A DNA stretch of 11,595 nucleotides from an uncultured Clostridia bacterium (GTDB lineage: Bacteria > Bacillota > Clostridia > TANB77 > CAG-508). Below, one piece after another: positions 1 through 7,372 of this stretch (the first letter of the stretch is position 1; every line of letters begins with the position of its first letter). Made by a program: the position numbers and the translations under genes. The notes beneath the pieces are model-generated. The model was not told where the DNA came from, searched no databases, and saw nothing but the letters and a program-made list of their open reading frames with translations. The DNA is taken from NCBI GenBank assembly GCA_947623615.1, contig CANQHH010000023.1:1-11595 (forward strand), written 5' to 3'.

Positions 1-347
1 TTTGCATGACAATACCCTTCTCTACTTGTATTTATGAAGTCATTTCTTAAATCTTCTGTATTTGCATGAGCAATACTATGTAATATTCCATCAAGTTTAC
101 CATAATCTTTTTTTATTTCTTCAAATGTATGCTTTATATCATCATCATTTGAAACATTACATTCATAAGCTTTTGCATTAGGTATTTCTTCTTTAATTAA
201 ACTTTCTATCTTTTCTCTGTTTTCTTCTCCATGGAAAGTAAACAATACATTTGCTCCATTTTCGTATGCAGATATTGCGGCTCCCCATGCAATACTCCAC
301 TTATTTCTTATTCCCATTATTAATATTGTCTTATCTTTTAATATCAT
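1..347 (-). CDS. fabI: Enoyl-[ACP] reductase (NADH-type), FabI, 5' part only
   Basis: This reads as the first 115 codons of FabI, cut by the window edge. The ATG at 347 is preceded by a GGGAGAAGGAT ribosome binding site. The translation starts MILKDKTILIMGIRNKWSIA. It has the FabI nucleotide-binding pattern (MGxxNxxSIAWG, residues 11-22), an acidic DVxxD-like stretch (CNVSNDDD, 63-70), and ILHSIAHAN (88-96), which aligns with the VHSIGFAP segment of E. coli FabI. FabI catalyses the last, NADH-dependent reduction of each elongation cycle in the cytosol. The catalytic Tyr-x6-Lys lies beyond the window and could not be checked. The gene follows accDA after 37 nt and is probably the distal part of the same operon. 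Many clostridia use the flavoprotein FabK instead. A FabL- or FabG-like reductase is the main alternative, but the SIAWG motif favours FabI. Confidence 0.9.
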   Translation of the reverse strand, partial: MILKDKTILIMGIRNKWSIAWGAAISAYENGANVLFTFHGEENREKIESLIKEEIPNAKAYECNVSNDDDIKHTFEEIKKDYGKLDGILHSIAHANTEDLRNDFINTSREGYCHA

Positions 348-384
348 TTTATCCTTCTCCCTTTTTTTGTTTTATTAATATATA

Positions 385-2112
385 TTACATATTTCTAAAT
401 TTATTATATCTTTGTTCTAATAATTGTTCAATATCTAATTTAGATAATTCATCTACAATTTCTATAATTCGCTCTCTCATATTTTCTGACATCTCTTTTA
501 CATTTTTTCTAGCATTTCCACCAGGCTCATCTAAGATCTCATCAATAATATGTAAATCATATAAGTCTTGCGCTGTTAATTTCATTTTTTTAGCTGCCTC
601 TTCTGCTCTGGAACTGTCTTTCCATAAAATGCTAGCATAACCTTCTGGCGACAAAATAGAATATATAGAATTTTCAAGCATTAAAATTCTGTCTCCAACT
701 CCAATTGCAAGTGCACCTCCGCTAGAGCCTTCACCAATAACTATTGATATTATTGGCACTTTTAATGTAGACATTTCCATTAAATTTCTGGCAATTGCCT
801 CCCCTTGGCCTCTTTCTTCAGCACCAATTCCAGGATATGCTCCTTTTGTATCAATAAATGTAATGATTGGTCTATTAAATTTTTCAGCTTGTTTCATAAA
901 TCTCAATGCTTTTCTGTAAGCCTCAGGATTTGGCATTCCAAAATTTCTTTCAATGTTTTCCTTCGTAGTTCTACCTTTCTGCTCTCCTATAAATGTATAA
1001 CTTTTACCATCTATTTTTCCTATTCCACAAACTATAGATTTATCATCTTTATAGTATCTATCACCATGTAATTCAACATATTCATCAAAAATATTATTTA
1101 TATAATCTAATGCTGTAGGTCTTTTTACATCTCTGGCTATTTTTACTTTTTCTATTGGAGATAATTTTGAATCATTTTCATCACTATTATTGCTTTCATT
1201 ATTACTATCAGTACTATCTAAATTCAAATCAGACCTGTCCCTTTTACCTTTTTTTAAGGATTTGGACCCGTCCCCAATTAATTGACTTAAGACTTTTTTG
1301 ATTTCTTTGCGTTCTACAACTTTGTCTATGAATCCGTGGTCAAGTAAAAACTCGGCTGTTTGGAAGCCTTCTGGAAGTTCTTGACCTATTGTTTGCTTTA
1401 TTACTCTTGGGCCTGCAAAACCTATCATCGACTTTGATTCGGCAAGTATAATATCTCCTAACATCGCAAAACTTGCTGTAACACCTCCGTATGTTGGGTC
1501 TGTTAATACAGATATATACAAATTACCAGCTTCATGTAGCTTCGCTACAGCTGATGAAGTTTTTGCCATTTGCATTAATGAAACCATTCCTTCCTGCATT
1601 CTGGCACCACCTGAAGCACAAAATATGATAATCGGTAATTTTAACTCAATGGCCTTTTCTATAGAATAAGTTATCTTCTCTCCAACAACTTTTCCCATGC
1701 TTCCCATCATAAAATTACTATCCATTACACATATTACAACTTTGTTTGAATCTATTTCTCCTATTCCACATTTTACCGCTTCATCTAATCCTGTTTTTTC
1801 TTTTAATGCTTCTAGTTTTTTTACATATTCTGGCATTTCTAAAGGATTATCTGTTTTTATGTCTAACTCAAATTCTTCAAATGTTCCTTCATCTATTATT
1901 TGCGCTATTCTTCTCCTACTAGATAGTCTGAAATTATGCCCACAATTTGGACATACGCTATAATTTTTATGTAAGTCTTCTTTATATAATATTTGTTTAC
2001 ATGATTCGCATTTTACCCATTTTCCAACAGGTATATCACTCCTACTTTTATCCTCTTTATTTTCGTCTTTATCATTATAATCTATTCTCTTTTTAATCTT
2101 ATCAATAACCAT
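385..2112 (-). CDS. accDA: Fused acetyl-CoA carboxylase carboxyltransferase, beta (AccD) + alpha (AccA)
   Basis: This 575-residue polypeptide contains both carboxyltransferase subunits, which transfer the carboxyl group from biotin on AccB to acetyl-CoA to give malonyl-CoA. Residues 1-280 are AccD: a four-Cys zinc ribbon (C35, C38, C54, C57) and then the crotonase fold with ASGGARMQEG (166-175). Residues about 281-317 form a polar, Asn/Asp/Ser-rich linker. Residues 318-575 are AccA, with HGDRYYKDD (349-357), the FGMPNPEAYRKALR block, TKGAYPGIGAEERGQ (422-436) and GEGSSGGALAIG (460-471). Separate E. coli AccD and AccA are about 304 and 319 residues. Here the helical N-terminal segment of AccA (about 55 residues) is missing and the linker takes its place. 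The start ATG overlaps the accC stop (TAATG), which suggests translational coupling. The reading frame is open throughout, so this is a genuine fusion unless a stop and start were lost by sequencing error. Confidence 0.93.
   Translation of the reverse strand: MVIDKIKKRIDYNDKDENKEDKSRSDIPVGKWVKCESCKQILYKEDLHKNYSVCPNCGHNFRLSSRRRIAQIIDEGTFEEFELDIKTDNPLEMPEYVKKLEALKEKTGLDEAVKCGIGEIDSNKVVICVMDSNFMMGSMGKVVGEKITYSIEKAIELKLPIIIFCASGGARMQEGMVSLMQMAKTSSAVAKLHEAGNLYISVLTDPTYGGVTASFAMLGDIILAESKSMIGFAGPRVIKQTIGQELPEGFQTAEFLLDHGFIDKVVERKEIKKVLSQLIGDGSKSLKKGKRDRSDLNLDSTDSNNESNNSDENDSKLSPIEKVKIARDVKRPTALDYINNIFDEYVELHGDRYYKDDKSIVCGIGKIDGKSYTFIGEQKGRTTKENIERNFGMPNPEAYRKALRFMKQAEKFNRPIITFIDTKGAYPGIGAEERGQGEAIARNLMEMSTLKVPIISIVIGEGSSGGALAIGVGDRILMLENSIYSILSPEGYASILWKDSSRAEEAAKKMKLTAQDLYDLHIIDEILDEPGGNARKNVKEMSENMRERIIEIVDELSKLDIEQLLEQRYNKFRNM
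1231..1275. repeat. Pair of GGGACrGGTCy motifs at the AccD/linker boundary
   Basis: On the minus strand GGGGACGGGTCC (1275-1264) is followed 22 nt later by GGGACAGGTCT (1241-1231), a near-identical direct repeat. Each unit is itself a near-palindrome (GGAC-NN-GTCY). Both are much richer in G+C than the surrounding operon. They encode the GDGSKS and KRDRSD residues between AccD and the acidic linker, in frame. GGGGAC-type motifs are reminiscent of small interspersed repeats in Clostridia. Assigning this pair to such a family is inference from memory and needs a genome-wide count. Confidence 0.5.
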
Positions 2113-3452
2113 TATTTTAATTCCTTTTCAATAAATGAAGTATCATAATCATTTTCTATAAATTTTTTATTTGTAAGTATTTTAAATAAAAAGTCTATAT
2201 TTGTATCAATTCCTTCTATTACACATTCTTCTAAGGCTCTTTTCATTTTTGCAATTGCCTCAGCTCTATCTTCTCCATGTACAATTATTTTCGCTATCAT
2301 AGAATCATATACCGGTGGAATTGTATATCCAGAATATACTGCCGTATCTACCCTTACTCCATTTCCTCCTGGTAAATTCAATTCACTTATCTTACCTGGA
2401 CATGGTCTGAAATTTTTATCTGGATTTTCGGCATTTATTCTACACTCTATACTGTGTCCCTTTATATTTATATCTCTTTGTGAAAATTTCAATTTTTCTC
2501 CAGATGCAATTCTTATTTGCTCTTTTAATATATCTACTCCTGTTACCCATTCTGTTACAGGATGCTCTACCTGTATTCTTGTATTCATTTCCATAAAATA
2601 GAAATTTTTGTCTTTATCTACTAAAAATTCTATTGTTCCTGCATTTGTATAATTTGATGCTTTTACGGCTCGTATTGCCGCTTTTCCCATCTTACTTCTT
2701 AATTCTTCATTCAAAATCATAGATGGACTTTCCTCTAAAACCTTTTGATTTCTTCTTTGCACTGTACAGTCTCTTTCTCCTAAATGCACAACATTTCCAA
2801 ATTCATCTGCTAATACTTGAACTTCTACATGTCGTGGATTTACTATAAACTTTTCCATATATATGGAATCATCATTAAATGAAACTTTGGCTTCCTGTTT
2901 TACCAAATTAAATGCATTTTCCATTTCAGATTCAAAATCAACTCTTCGTATTCCTTTTCCTCCACCTCCTGATGATGCTTTTAATAAAACTGGATAACCT
3001 ATCTCTTTAGCACATTTTATTGCATCTTTTACATCCTCTATACAACCATTAGAACCAGGAACTACTGGCACTTTTGCTTCTTTCATTAATTGCTTACTAT
3101 TTGATTTATTTCCCATCAAATCAATTACATTATATGATGGACCTATAAATTTCAAATTACTTTCTTCACACATTTTTGCAAAACTTGCACTTTCAGATAA
3201 GAACCCAAAACCTGGATGCACACTATCACAGTTTGTTGTACATGCAGCTTCTAATATATTTTGAATATTTAAATAACTTTTAGAAGATATTGCAGGACCT
3301 ACACATACTGCTTCATCTGCAAGCTTTGTATGTAATGCATCTTTGTCTGCCTCTGAATAAATAGCTACTGTCTTTATATTTAACTCTTTGCATGCTCTTA
3401 TTATTCTTACCGCTATCTCTCCACGATTTGCAATTAAAACTTTTTTAAGCAT
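2112..3452 (-). CDS. accC: Acetyl-CoA carboxylase biotin carboxylase subunit
   Basis: AccC uses ATP and bicarbonate to carboxylate the biotin carried by AccB, the first half-reaction of malonyl-CoA synthesis. At 446 residues it has the usual length (E. coli 449) and starts MLKKVLIANRGEIAVRIIRA, the classic biotin carboxylase N-terminus. The ATP-grasp features are intact: K116, K158, the glycine-rich loop SGGGGKG (161-167), H208, K237, E275, E288 and N290. The catalytic block NTRIQVEHPVTE (290-301) and R338 are also present. No active-site residue appears lost. The start is supported by AAGGAGG seven nt upstream. The gene follows fabZ after 16 nt and overlaps accDA by one base. The same fold occurs in pyruvate and propionyl-CoA carboxylases, but the length and the accB/accDA neighbours make the acetyl-CoA role very likely. 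Confidence 0.97.
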   Translation of the reverse strand: MLKKVLIANRGEIAVRIIRACKELNIKTVAIYSEADKDALHTKLADEAVCVGPAISSKSYLNIQNILEAACTTNCDSVHPGFGFLSESASFAKMCEESNLKFIGPSYNVIDLMGNKSNSKQLMKEAKVPVVPGSNGCIEDVKDAIKCAKEIGYPVLLKASSGGGGKGIRRVDFESEMENAFNLVKQEAKVSFNDDSIYMEKFIVNPRHVEVQVLADEFGNVVHLGERDCTVQRRNQKVLEESPSMILNEELRSKMGKAAIRAVKASNYTNAGTIEFLVDKDKNFYFMEMNTRIQVEHPVTEWVTGVDILKEQIRIASGEKLKFSQRDINIKGHSIECRINAENPDKNFRPCPGKISELNLPGGNGVRVDTAVYSGYTIPPVYDSMIAKIIVHGEDRAEAIAKMKRALEECVIEGIDTNIDFLFKILTNKKFIENDYDTSFIEKELK

Positions 3453-3468
3453 GATGTTTCCTCCTTAT

Positions 3469-3894
3469 TTATACAATTGCAAAAGTTAGCTCTCCTTTTA
3501 CTGCTACTTTTCCATCAACTGTCGCTATAGCTTCACCTACTCCTATAGGACCTTTTTGTTTTATAATTTTAACTTCTAATTTTAATACATCTCCTGGAAC
3601 TACTTGCTTTTTAAATCTTAATTTATCTATTCCTCCAAATAATGCATTTTTACCTTTGTTTTCTTCTTTTGAAAGTATTGCAACTGCACCTGTTTGTGCC
3701 AATGCTTCAACTATTAAAACTCCTGGCATTATAGGGTTTCCTTGAAAATGACCTTGAAAATGCATTTCATTTATACATACATTTTTATATGCTACACAAC
3801 TTTCTCCTGGAACATATTCTTCTACCCTATCTATCATTAAAAATGGTGCTCTTTGCGGAATAATTTTCATAATTTCATTAATATCTAACATCAT
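3469..3894 (-). CDS. fabZ: 3-hydroxyacyl-[ACP] dehydratase FabZ
   Basis: FabZ removes water from 3-hydroxyacyl-ACP to give trans-2-enoyl-ACP, between the FabG and FabI steps. The 141-residue length fits the single hotdog-fold family. The catalytic His and Glu are seen as H49 in QGHFQGNPIMPGVL and E63 in VEALAQTGA. One small oddity is Gln where the family usually has Pro (GHFPGxPIMPG). Two consecutive ATG codons open the gene. GAGG lies 5 nt from the first (3894) and 8 nt from the second (3891). The protein from the second ATG begins MLDINEI, much like other Firmicute FabZ proteins, so 3891 is an equally good start. FabZ rather than FabA is indicated by length and by the location among acc genes. 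The gene is 13 nt downstream of accB. Confidence 0.95.
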   Translation of the reverse strand: MMLDINEIMKIIPQRAPFLMIDRVEEYVPGESCVAYKNVCINEMHFQGHFQGNPIMPGVLIVEALAQTGAVAILSKEENKGKNALFGGIDKLRFKKQVVPGDVLKLEVKIIKQKGPIGVGEAIATVDGKVAVKGELTFAIV

Positions 3895-3907
3895 TTTTAC
3901 CTCTTTA

Positions 3908-4381
3908 CTATTTTATTTTGAATAATGATTTGCCATAATCACACATTTCTCCATCTTTTAAGCATATCTCTACAATTTCACCATCAAATTCTGATTCAAT
4001 TTCATTCATTAATTTCATTGCCTCAACAATGCATAATGTATCTCCTTTTTTTACTTTTTGTCCTATTTCAACATATGGCTTAGCATCTGGAGATGGTTTT
4101 GAGTAAAATGTGCCTACCATAGGTGATTTAACTATTTTATACTCTTCTTTCTTTTCATCTTTTCCTACATTAACATTTTCTGAGTTATTTATTATATTAG
4201 TATTAGTTGTAGGTGTTTGTATCATTGGAAGTGGTATACCATGTTGTACATCTGGTAAAATATTTCCCTCTTTACCCTTCTTCATGCTTATTTTTATACC
4301 ATCTGGAAACTCTATATTTAATTCATCTATTTTAGAATTTCCCATATCATCAATCAATCTTTTTATTTCATCATAATTCAT
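3908..4381 (-). CDS. accB: Biotin carboxyl carrier protein (BCCP)
   Basis: AccB carries the biotin that AccC carboxylates and AccDA discharges. The 157-residue protein has the family's two-part layout. The N-terminal segment (1-35) includes LNIEFPDGIKISMKK. A polar, Asn/Thr/Pro-rich hinge follows (about 45-80). The C-terminal biotinyl domain (82-157) has SPMVGTFYSKPSPDAKPYV, with the protruding thumb typical of true BCCPs. The biotin attachment site is EAMKLMNEI with K123 as the modified lysine. The gene starts 6 nt after the fabF stop, and its ribosome binding site (AAGGGATG) lies inside the end of fabF, so the two are likely coupled. The biotin ligase (birA) is not in the window. Confidence 0.96.
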   Translation of the reverse strand: MNYDEIKRLIDDMGNSKIDELNIEFPDGIKISMKKGKEGNILPDVQHGIPLPMIQTPTTNTNIINNSENVNVGKDEKKEEYKIVKSPMVGTFYSKPSPDAKPYVEIGQKVKKGDTLCIVEAMKLMNEIESEFDGEIVEICLKDGEMCDYGKSLFKIK

Positions 4382-4387
4382 TTTATT

Positions 4388-5635
4388 TTACATCCCTTCA
4401 ACATATTCTTTTAATATAATTGTACCATTATGTCCACCAAATCCTAAAGAATTTGACATTGCATATTTAACAGCAACTTTTCTACCTTCATTTGGTACTA
4501 CATCTAAATCACATTCTTCATCTGGTACTTTATAATTAATTGTAGCAGGTACAAAACCTTCTTCAATAGCCTTTGCACATACTATTGCTTCTACTGCTCC
4601 TGCTGCTCCTAAAAGATGTCCAGTATGACCTTTAGTTGAGCTAACCATTACCTTTTTAGCAACATCCTCGCCTAAAGCTGTTTTTATAGCATCTGTCTCG
4701 CATGAATCATTTAAATGTGTTGATGTACCATGTGCATTTATATATGTTATTTCTTCAGGTTTTACATTTGCTTCTTTCATAGCAAGTATCATTGCTCTTG
4801 CTCCACCTTCTCCTTTTGGAGCTGGTGATGTTATATGATAACTATCAGATGTTGCACCATATCCAACTATTTCCGCATAGATTTTAGCTCCTCTTTGTTT
4901 TGCATGTTCTAATTCTTCTAGTATTACTATTCCAGCACCTTCTCCCATAACAAATCCACTTCTTTCTTTGTCAAATGGAATACTTGCTCTGTTTTTATCT
5001 GTTGCTTGTGTTAATGCTTTTATATTAGTAAAACCTGCAACTCCTGTTGGAGTAATTGGAGCTTCTGTTCCTCCTGCTACTACTACGTCCTGATATCCAT
5101 GTTTTATCATTCTATAACTTTCACCTATACAGTTAGTTGCTGTGGCACATGCTGTTACCATTGCAATTGATTCACCTTTTGCTCCTAACTCTATAGCAAC
5201 ATTTCCTGTAGCCATATTTACTATACTCATTGGAATATACATTGGAGATAATCTATCAGGTCCTTTTGTGTATAAAGTTATATTATCTCTTTCTATTGTT
5301 TCAAGTCCTCCTATTCCAGAACCTAAAATAACACCTACTCTTTCCATATTTTCTTTTTCTTTATCTAATCCACTATTTTTCCAAGCTTCTCTTGCAGCAA
5401 CAACTGCATACGCAGAAAAATTATCCATTCTTTTAGCTGCTCTTCTATCAAAATGATCTTCTGCATTATACCCTTTTATTTCAGCTGCTAATTTTACTTT
5501 ATAATTTGTTGTGTCAAAATGTGTAATTTCATCTATTCCACATTTTCCCTCTTTAATTCCTTTCCAGAATTCTTCAACATTATTTCCTATTGGAGTTAAA
5601 GCTCCCATTCCAGTAATTACGACTCTTCTTTCCAT
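4388..5635 (-). CDS. fabF: 3-oxoacyl-[ACP] synthase II, FabF
   Basis: FabF condenses malonyl-ACP with a growing acyl-ACP and is the main elongation enzyme. The 415-residue protein matches the family length (E. coli 413). It has the thiolase-fold Cys-His-His set: C163 in VTACATATNCIG, H302 in NAHGTSTHLND and H340 in STKGHTGHLLGAAG, with K335 alongside. The gatekeeper loop reads NSLGFGGHNG with F399. The N-terminus MERRVVITGMGALTPIGNNV is characteristic, and the start has GGAGG about 10 nt upstream. FabF rather than FabB is favoured by length and by the Firmicute context, where FabF is usually the only elongating synthase. It sits 17 nt after fabG. Confidence 0.97.
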   Translation of the reverse strand: MERRVVITGMGALTPIGNNVEEFWKGIKEGKCGIDEITHFDTTNYKVKLAAEIKGYNAEDHFDRRAAKRMDNFSAYAVVAAREAWKNSGLDKEKENMERVGVILGSGIGGLETIERDNITLYTKGPDRLSPMYIPMSIVNMATGNVAIELGAKGESIAMVTACATATNCIGESYRMIKHGYQDVVVAGGTEAPITPTGVAGFTNIKALTQATDKNRASIPFDKERSGFVMGEGAGIVILEELEHAKQRGAKIYAEIVGYGATSDSYHITSPAPKGEGGARAMILAMKEANVKPEEITYINAHGTSTHLNDSCETDAIKTALGEDVAKKVMVSSTKGHTGHLLGAAGAVEAIVCAKAIEEGFVPATINYKVPDEECDLDVVPNEGRKVAVKYAMSNSLGFGGHNGTIILKEYVEGM

Positions 5636-5652
5636 TTTTTACTAACCTCCAT

Positions 5653-6378
5653 CTAAATCATACCACCGTCTACGTTTATAACCTGCCCTGTAATATATGT
5701 ACTATCTTCACCTGCAAGAAATGCAACAACTTTTGCAACTTCTTTTGCAGTTCCCATTCTTTTTAATGGTATTTGTGAATTTATATTTTCTTTAACATTA
5801 TCAGGTAAAACTTTTGTCATATCTGTATTTATAAAGCCAGGTGCAATTGCATTAACTAATATATTTCTACTTGCAACTTCTTTTGCTAAACTCTTTGTAA
5901 AACCTATTATTCCAGCCTTAGAAGCAGAATAGTTAGTTTGACCAGCATTGCCTGCAACACCTACAACAGATGATATATTTATAATTCTTCCTGACTTTTG
6001 TTTAATCATATATGGTATAACATTTCTAGTTACATTAAATGTTCCAGTTAAATTTACATCAATAACTGATTCAAAATCTTCCTTTTTCATCCTCATTATT
6101 AGCCCATCTTTTGTTATTCCAGCGTTATTCACAAGAACATCTATTTTTCCAAACTCTTTTTCCACATTTTCCACCATTTTCTCGCAGTCTTCAAAGCTTG
6201 AAACATCGCCTTGTACAAAAAAACTTTTTACCCCATTTTCTTCAATTTCTTTTTTTACTTCTTCTAATTCACTTGTTTCTTTCCTATAATTTACAGCTAT
6301 ATCAAATCCTCTTTTAGATAATTCTAAAGCTATTTCTTTTCCAATTCCTCTTGTCGCTCCTGTTATAAAAGCTATCAT
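5653..6378 (-). CDS. fabG: 3-oxoacyl-[ACP] reductase FabG
   Basis: FabG is the NADPH-dependent short-chain dehydrogenase that reduces 3-oxoacyl-ACP to 3-hydroxyacyl-ACP. The start chosen is the ATG at 6378 (241 residues, MIAFITGATRGIG). AGAGGAAGG lies 9 nt upstream of it. An in-frame GTG at 6387 would add three residues but touches the ribosome binding site directly, so it is less likely. Counting from the ATG, the protein has the cofactor loop TGATRGIG (6-13), NNAG (84-87), and the catalytic Ser-Tyr-Lys set S137, Y150 and K154 in YSASK. It ends in the family's ITGQVINVDGGM motif. If the fabD frameshift is corrected, fabD ends only 5 nt upstream of this start, so the two were built to be coupled. 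Identity rests on length, motifs and position in the operon. Confidence 0.95.
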   Translation of the reverse strand: MIAFITGATRGIGKEIALELSKRGFDIAVNYRKETSELEEVKKEIEENGVKSFFVQGDVSSFEDCEKMVENVEKEFGKIDVLVNNAGITKDGLIMRMKKEDFESVIDVNLTGTFNVTRNVIPYMIKQKSGRIINISSVVGVAGNAGQTNYSASKAGIIGFTKSLAKEVASRNILVNAIAPGFINTDMTKVLPDNVKENINSQIPLKRMGTAKEVAKVVAFLAGEDSTYITGQVINVDGGMI

Positions 6379-6383
6379 AACAT

Positions 6384-7359
6384 TCACCCTTCCTCTCTTC
6401 CATTATATTTATTTAATTCTTCTAATGAGTTTTTTAAAGTTTTCTCATCTTCTATATTTAAAATTTTAGCTTCCATATTTTTCTTTTTACATACTTTTTT
6501 TACAAAACCTGATAACACTTTTCCGAGGTCCTACTTCTATAAATGTATCAATTCCCATATCTAACATGCTTTCTATGCATTTACTAAATTTTACAGGATT
6601 TATAACATGCATTGATAATATTTCTTTAATATTATCTTCTGCCATATATTTTTCCCCATTAATATTTTTTATTACATCTACTTTAGGTGAATTTATAGAA
6701 ATATTTTTTAACTCATCTTTCAACCTCTCTGATGCATCTTTTAACTTTTCAGTATGAAAAGGTCCACTAGTTTTTAATTCCACAACTCTTTTAGCACCAG
6801 CATCTTTCGCAATTTCCATAACTTTTTGTACTGCTTGCCTTTCTCCTGAAATTGCCACTTGACCAGGGCAATTAAAATTTACTGCTCTTACAAATGCATT
6901 TTCATTTTCCTCGCAAACTTTATTACAAACATCTTCTACTTCTTCATCTTCTAAACCTATTATAGCTGACATTGCCCAATCTCCATCTGGTACAAAATTT
7001 TGCATTAGTTCTCCTCTTCTTTTTACTAGCTTAGCTCCTTCTTCTAAAGAAAAAACATCAGCATAAGTTAAAGCAGTATATTCTCCTAAACTTAATCCTG
7101 CAACAGCTTGTGCTTTTATCCCTTCACTTTTCAATATTTCTAAAATTCCCATACTCATTGTGAATATAGCAATTTGAGTATTTTTTGTTTCATTTAATTC
7201 TTCTTGAGATCTGCAAAAAGTTATATCCTCTAATGATAAATCAACCGCATTATCTATTTTTTTATATACACTTTTTACTTGTTCATATTTATCATATAAG
7301 TCTTTTCCCATTCCTTGAACTTGTGCTCCTTGTCCTGGAAAAATAAATCCGATTTTCAT
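6384..7359 (-). CDS. fabD: Malonyl-CoA:ACP transacylase FabD, with a 3' frameshift
   Basis: FabD transfers malonate from CoA to ACP, feeding FabH and FabF. Motifs present are FPGQGAQ (7-13), the nucleophile S90 in GLSLGEY, R115 in KRRGELMQ and H202 in GPFHTEKL. The uninterrupted frame runs 7359 to 6487 (290 residues), but its last 12 residues (RKSVIRFCKKSM) are unlike the family. Removing one base near 6525 (GGACCTCGGAAAA read as GGA CCT GGA AAA) restores GPGKVLSGFVKKV, the conserved FabD C-terminus, and about 30 more sensible codons. That frame stops with TGA at 6386-6384, just before fabG, giving 324 residues. The feature spans this restored gene. As written, the product would lack the canonical tail. 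The CGG at the shift site is the only CGN arginine codon in the gene; the others are AGA/AGG. Base-call error, recent mutation and recoding are all possible. Confidence 0.9.
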
Positions 7360-7372
7360 ATTATCATCCTTT

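Noticed and set aside
251..640. Long plus-strand frames opposite the FAS genes (also 805-1071, 1697-1963, 4110-4376, 5142-5456, 5948-6289)
   Set aside because: They are mirror frames of well-supported minus-strand genes, have no start signals, and translate to low-complexity Ser/Phe/Ile-rich sequence.
1160..1230. Linker of AccDA as a sign of frameshifted or non-coding DNA
   Set aside because: The Asn/Asp/Ser-rich stretch is in frame with both domains and has no stop, so it is better seen as a flexible linker.
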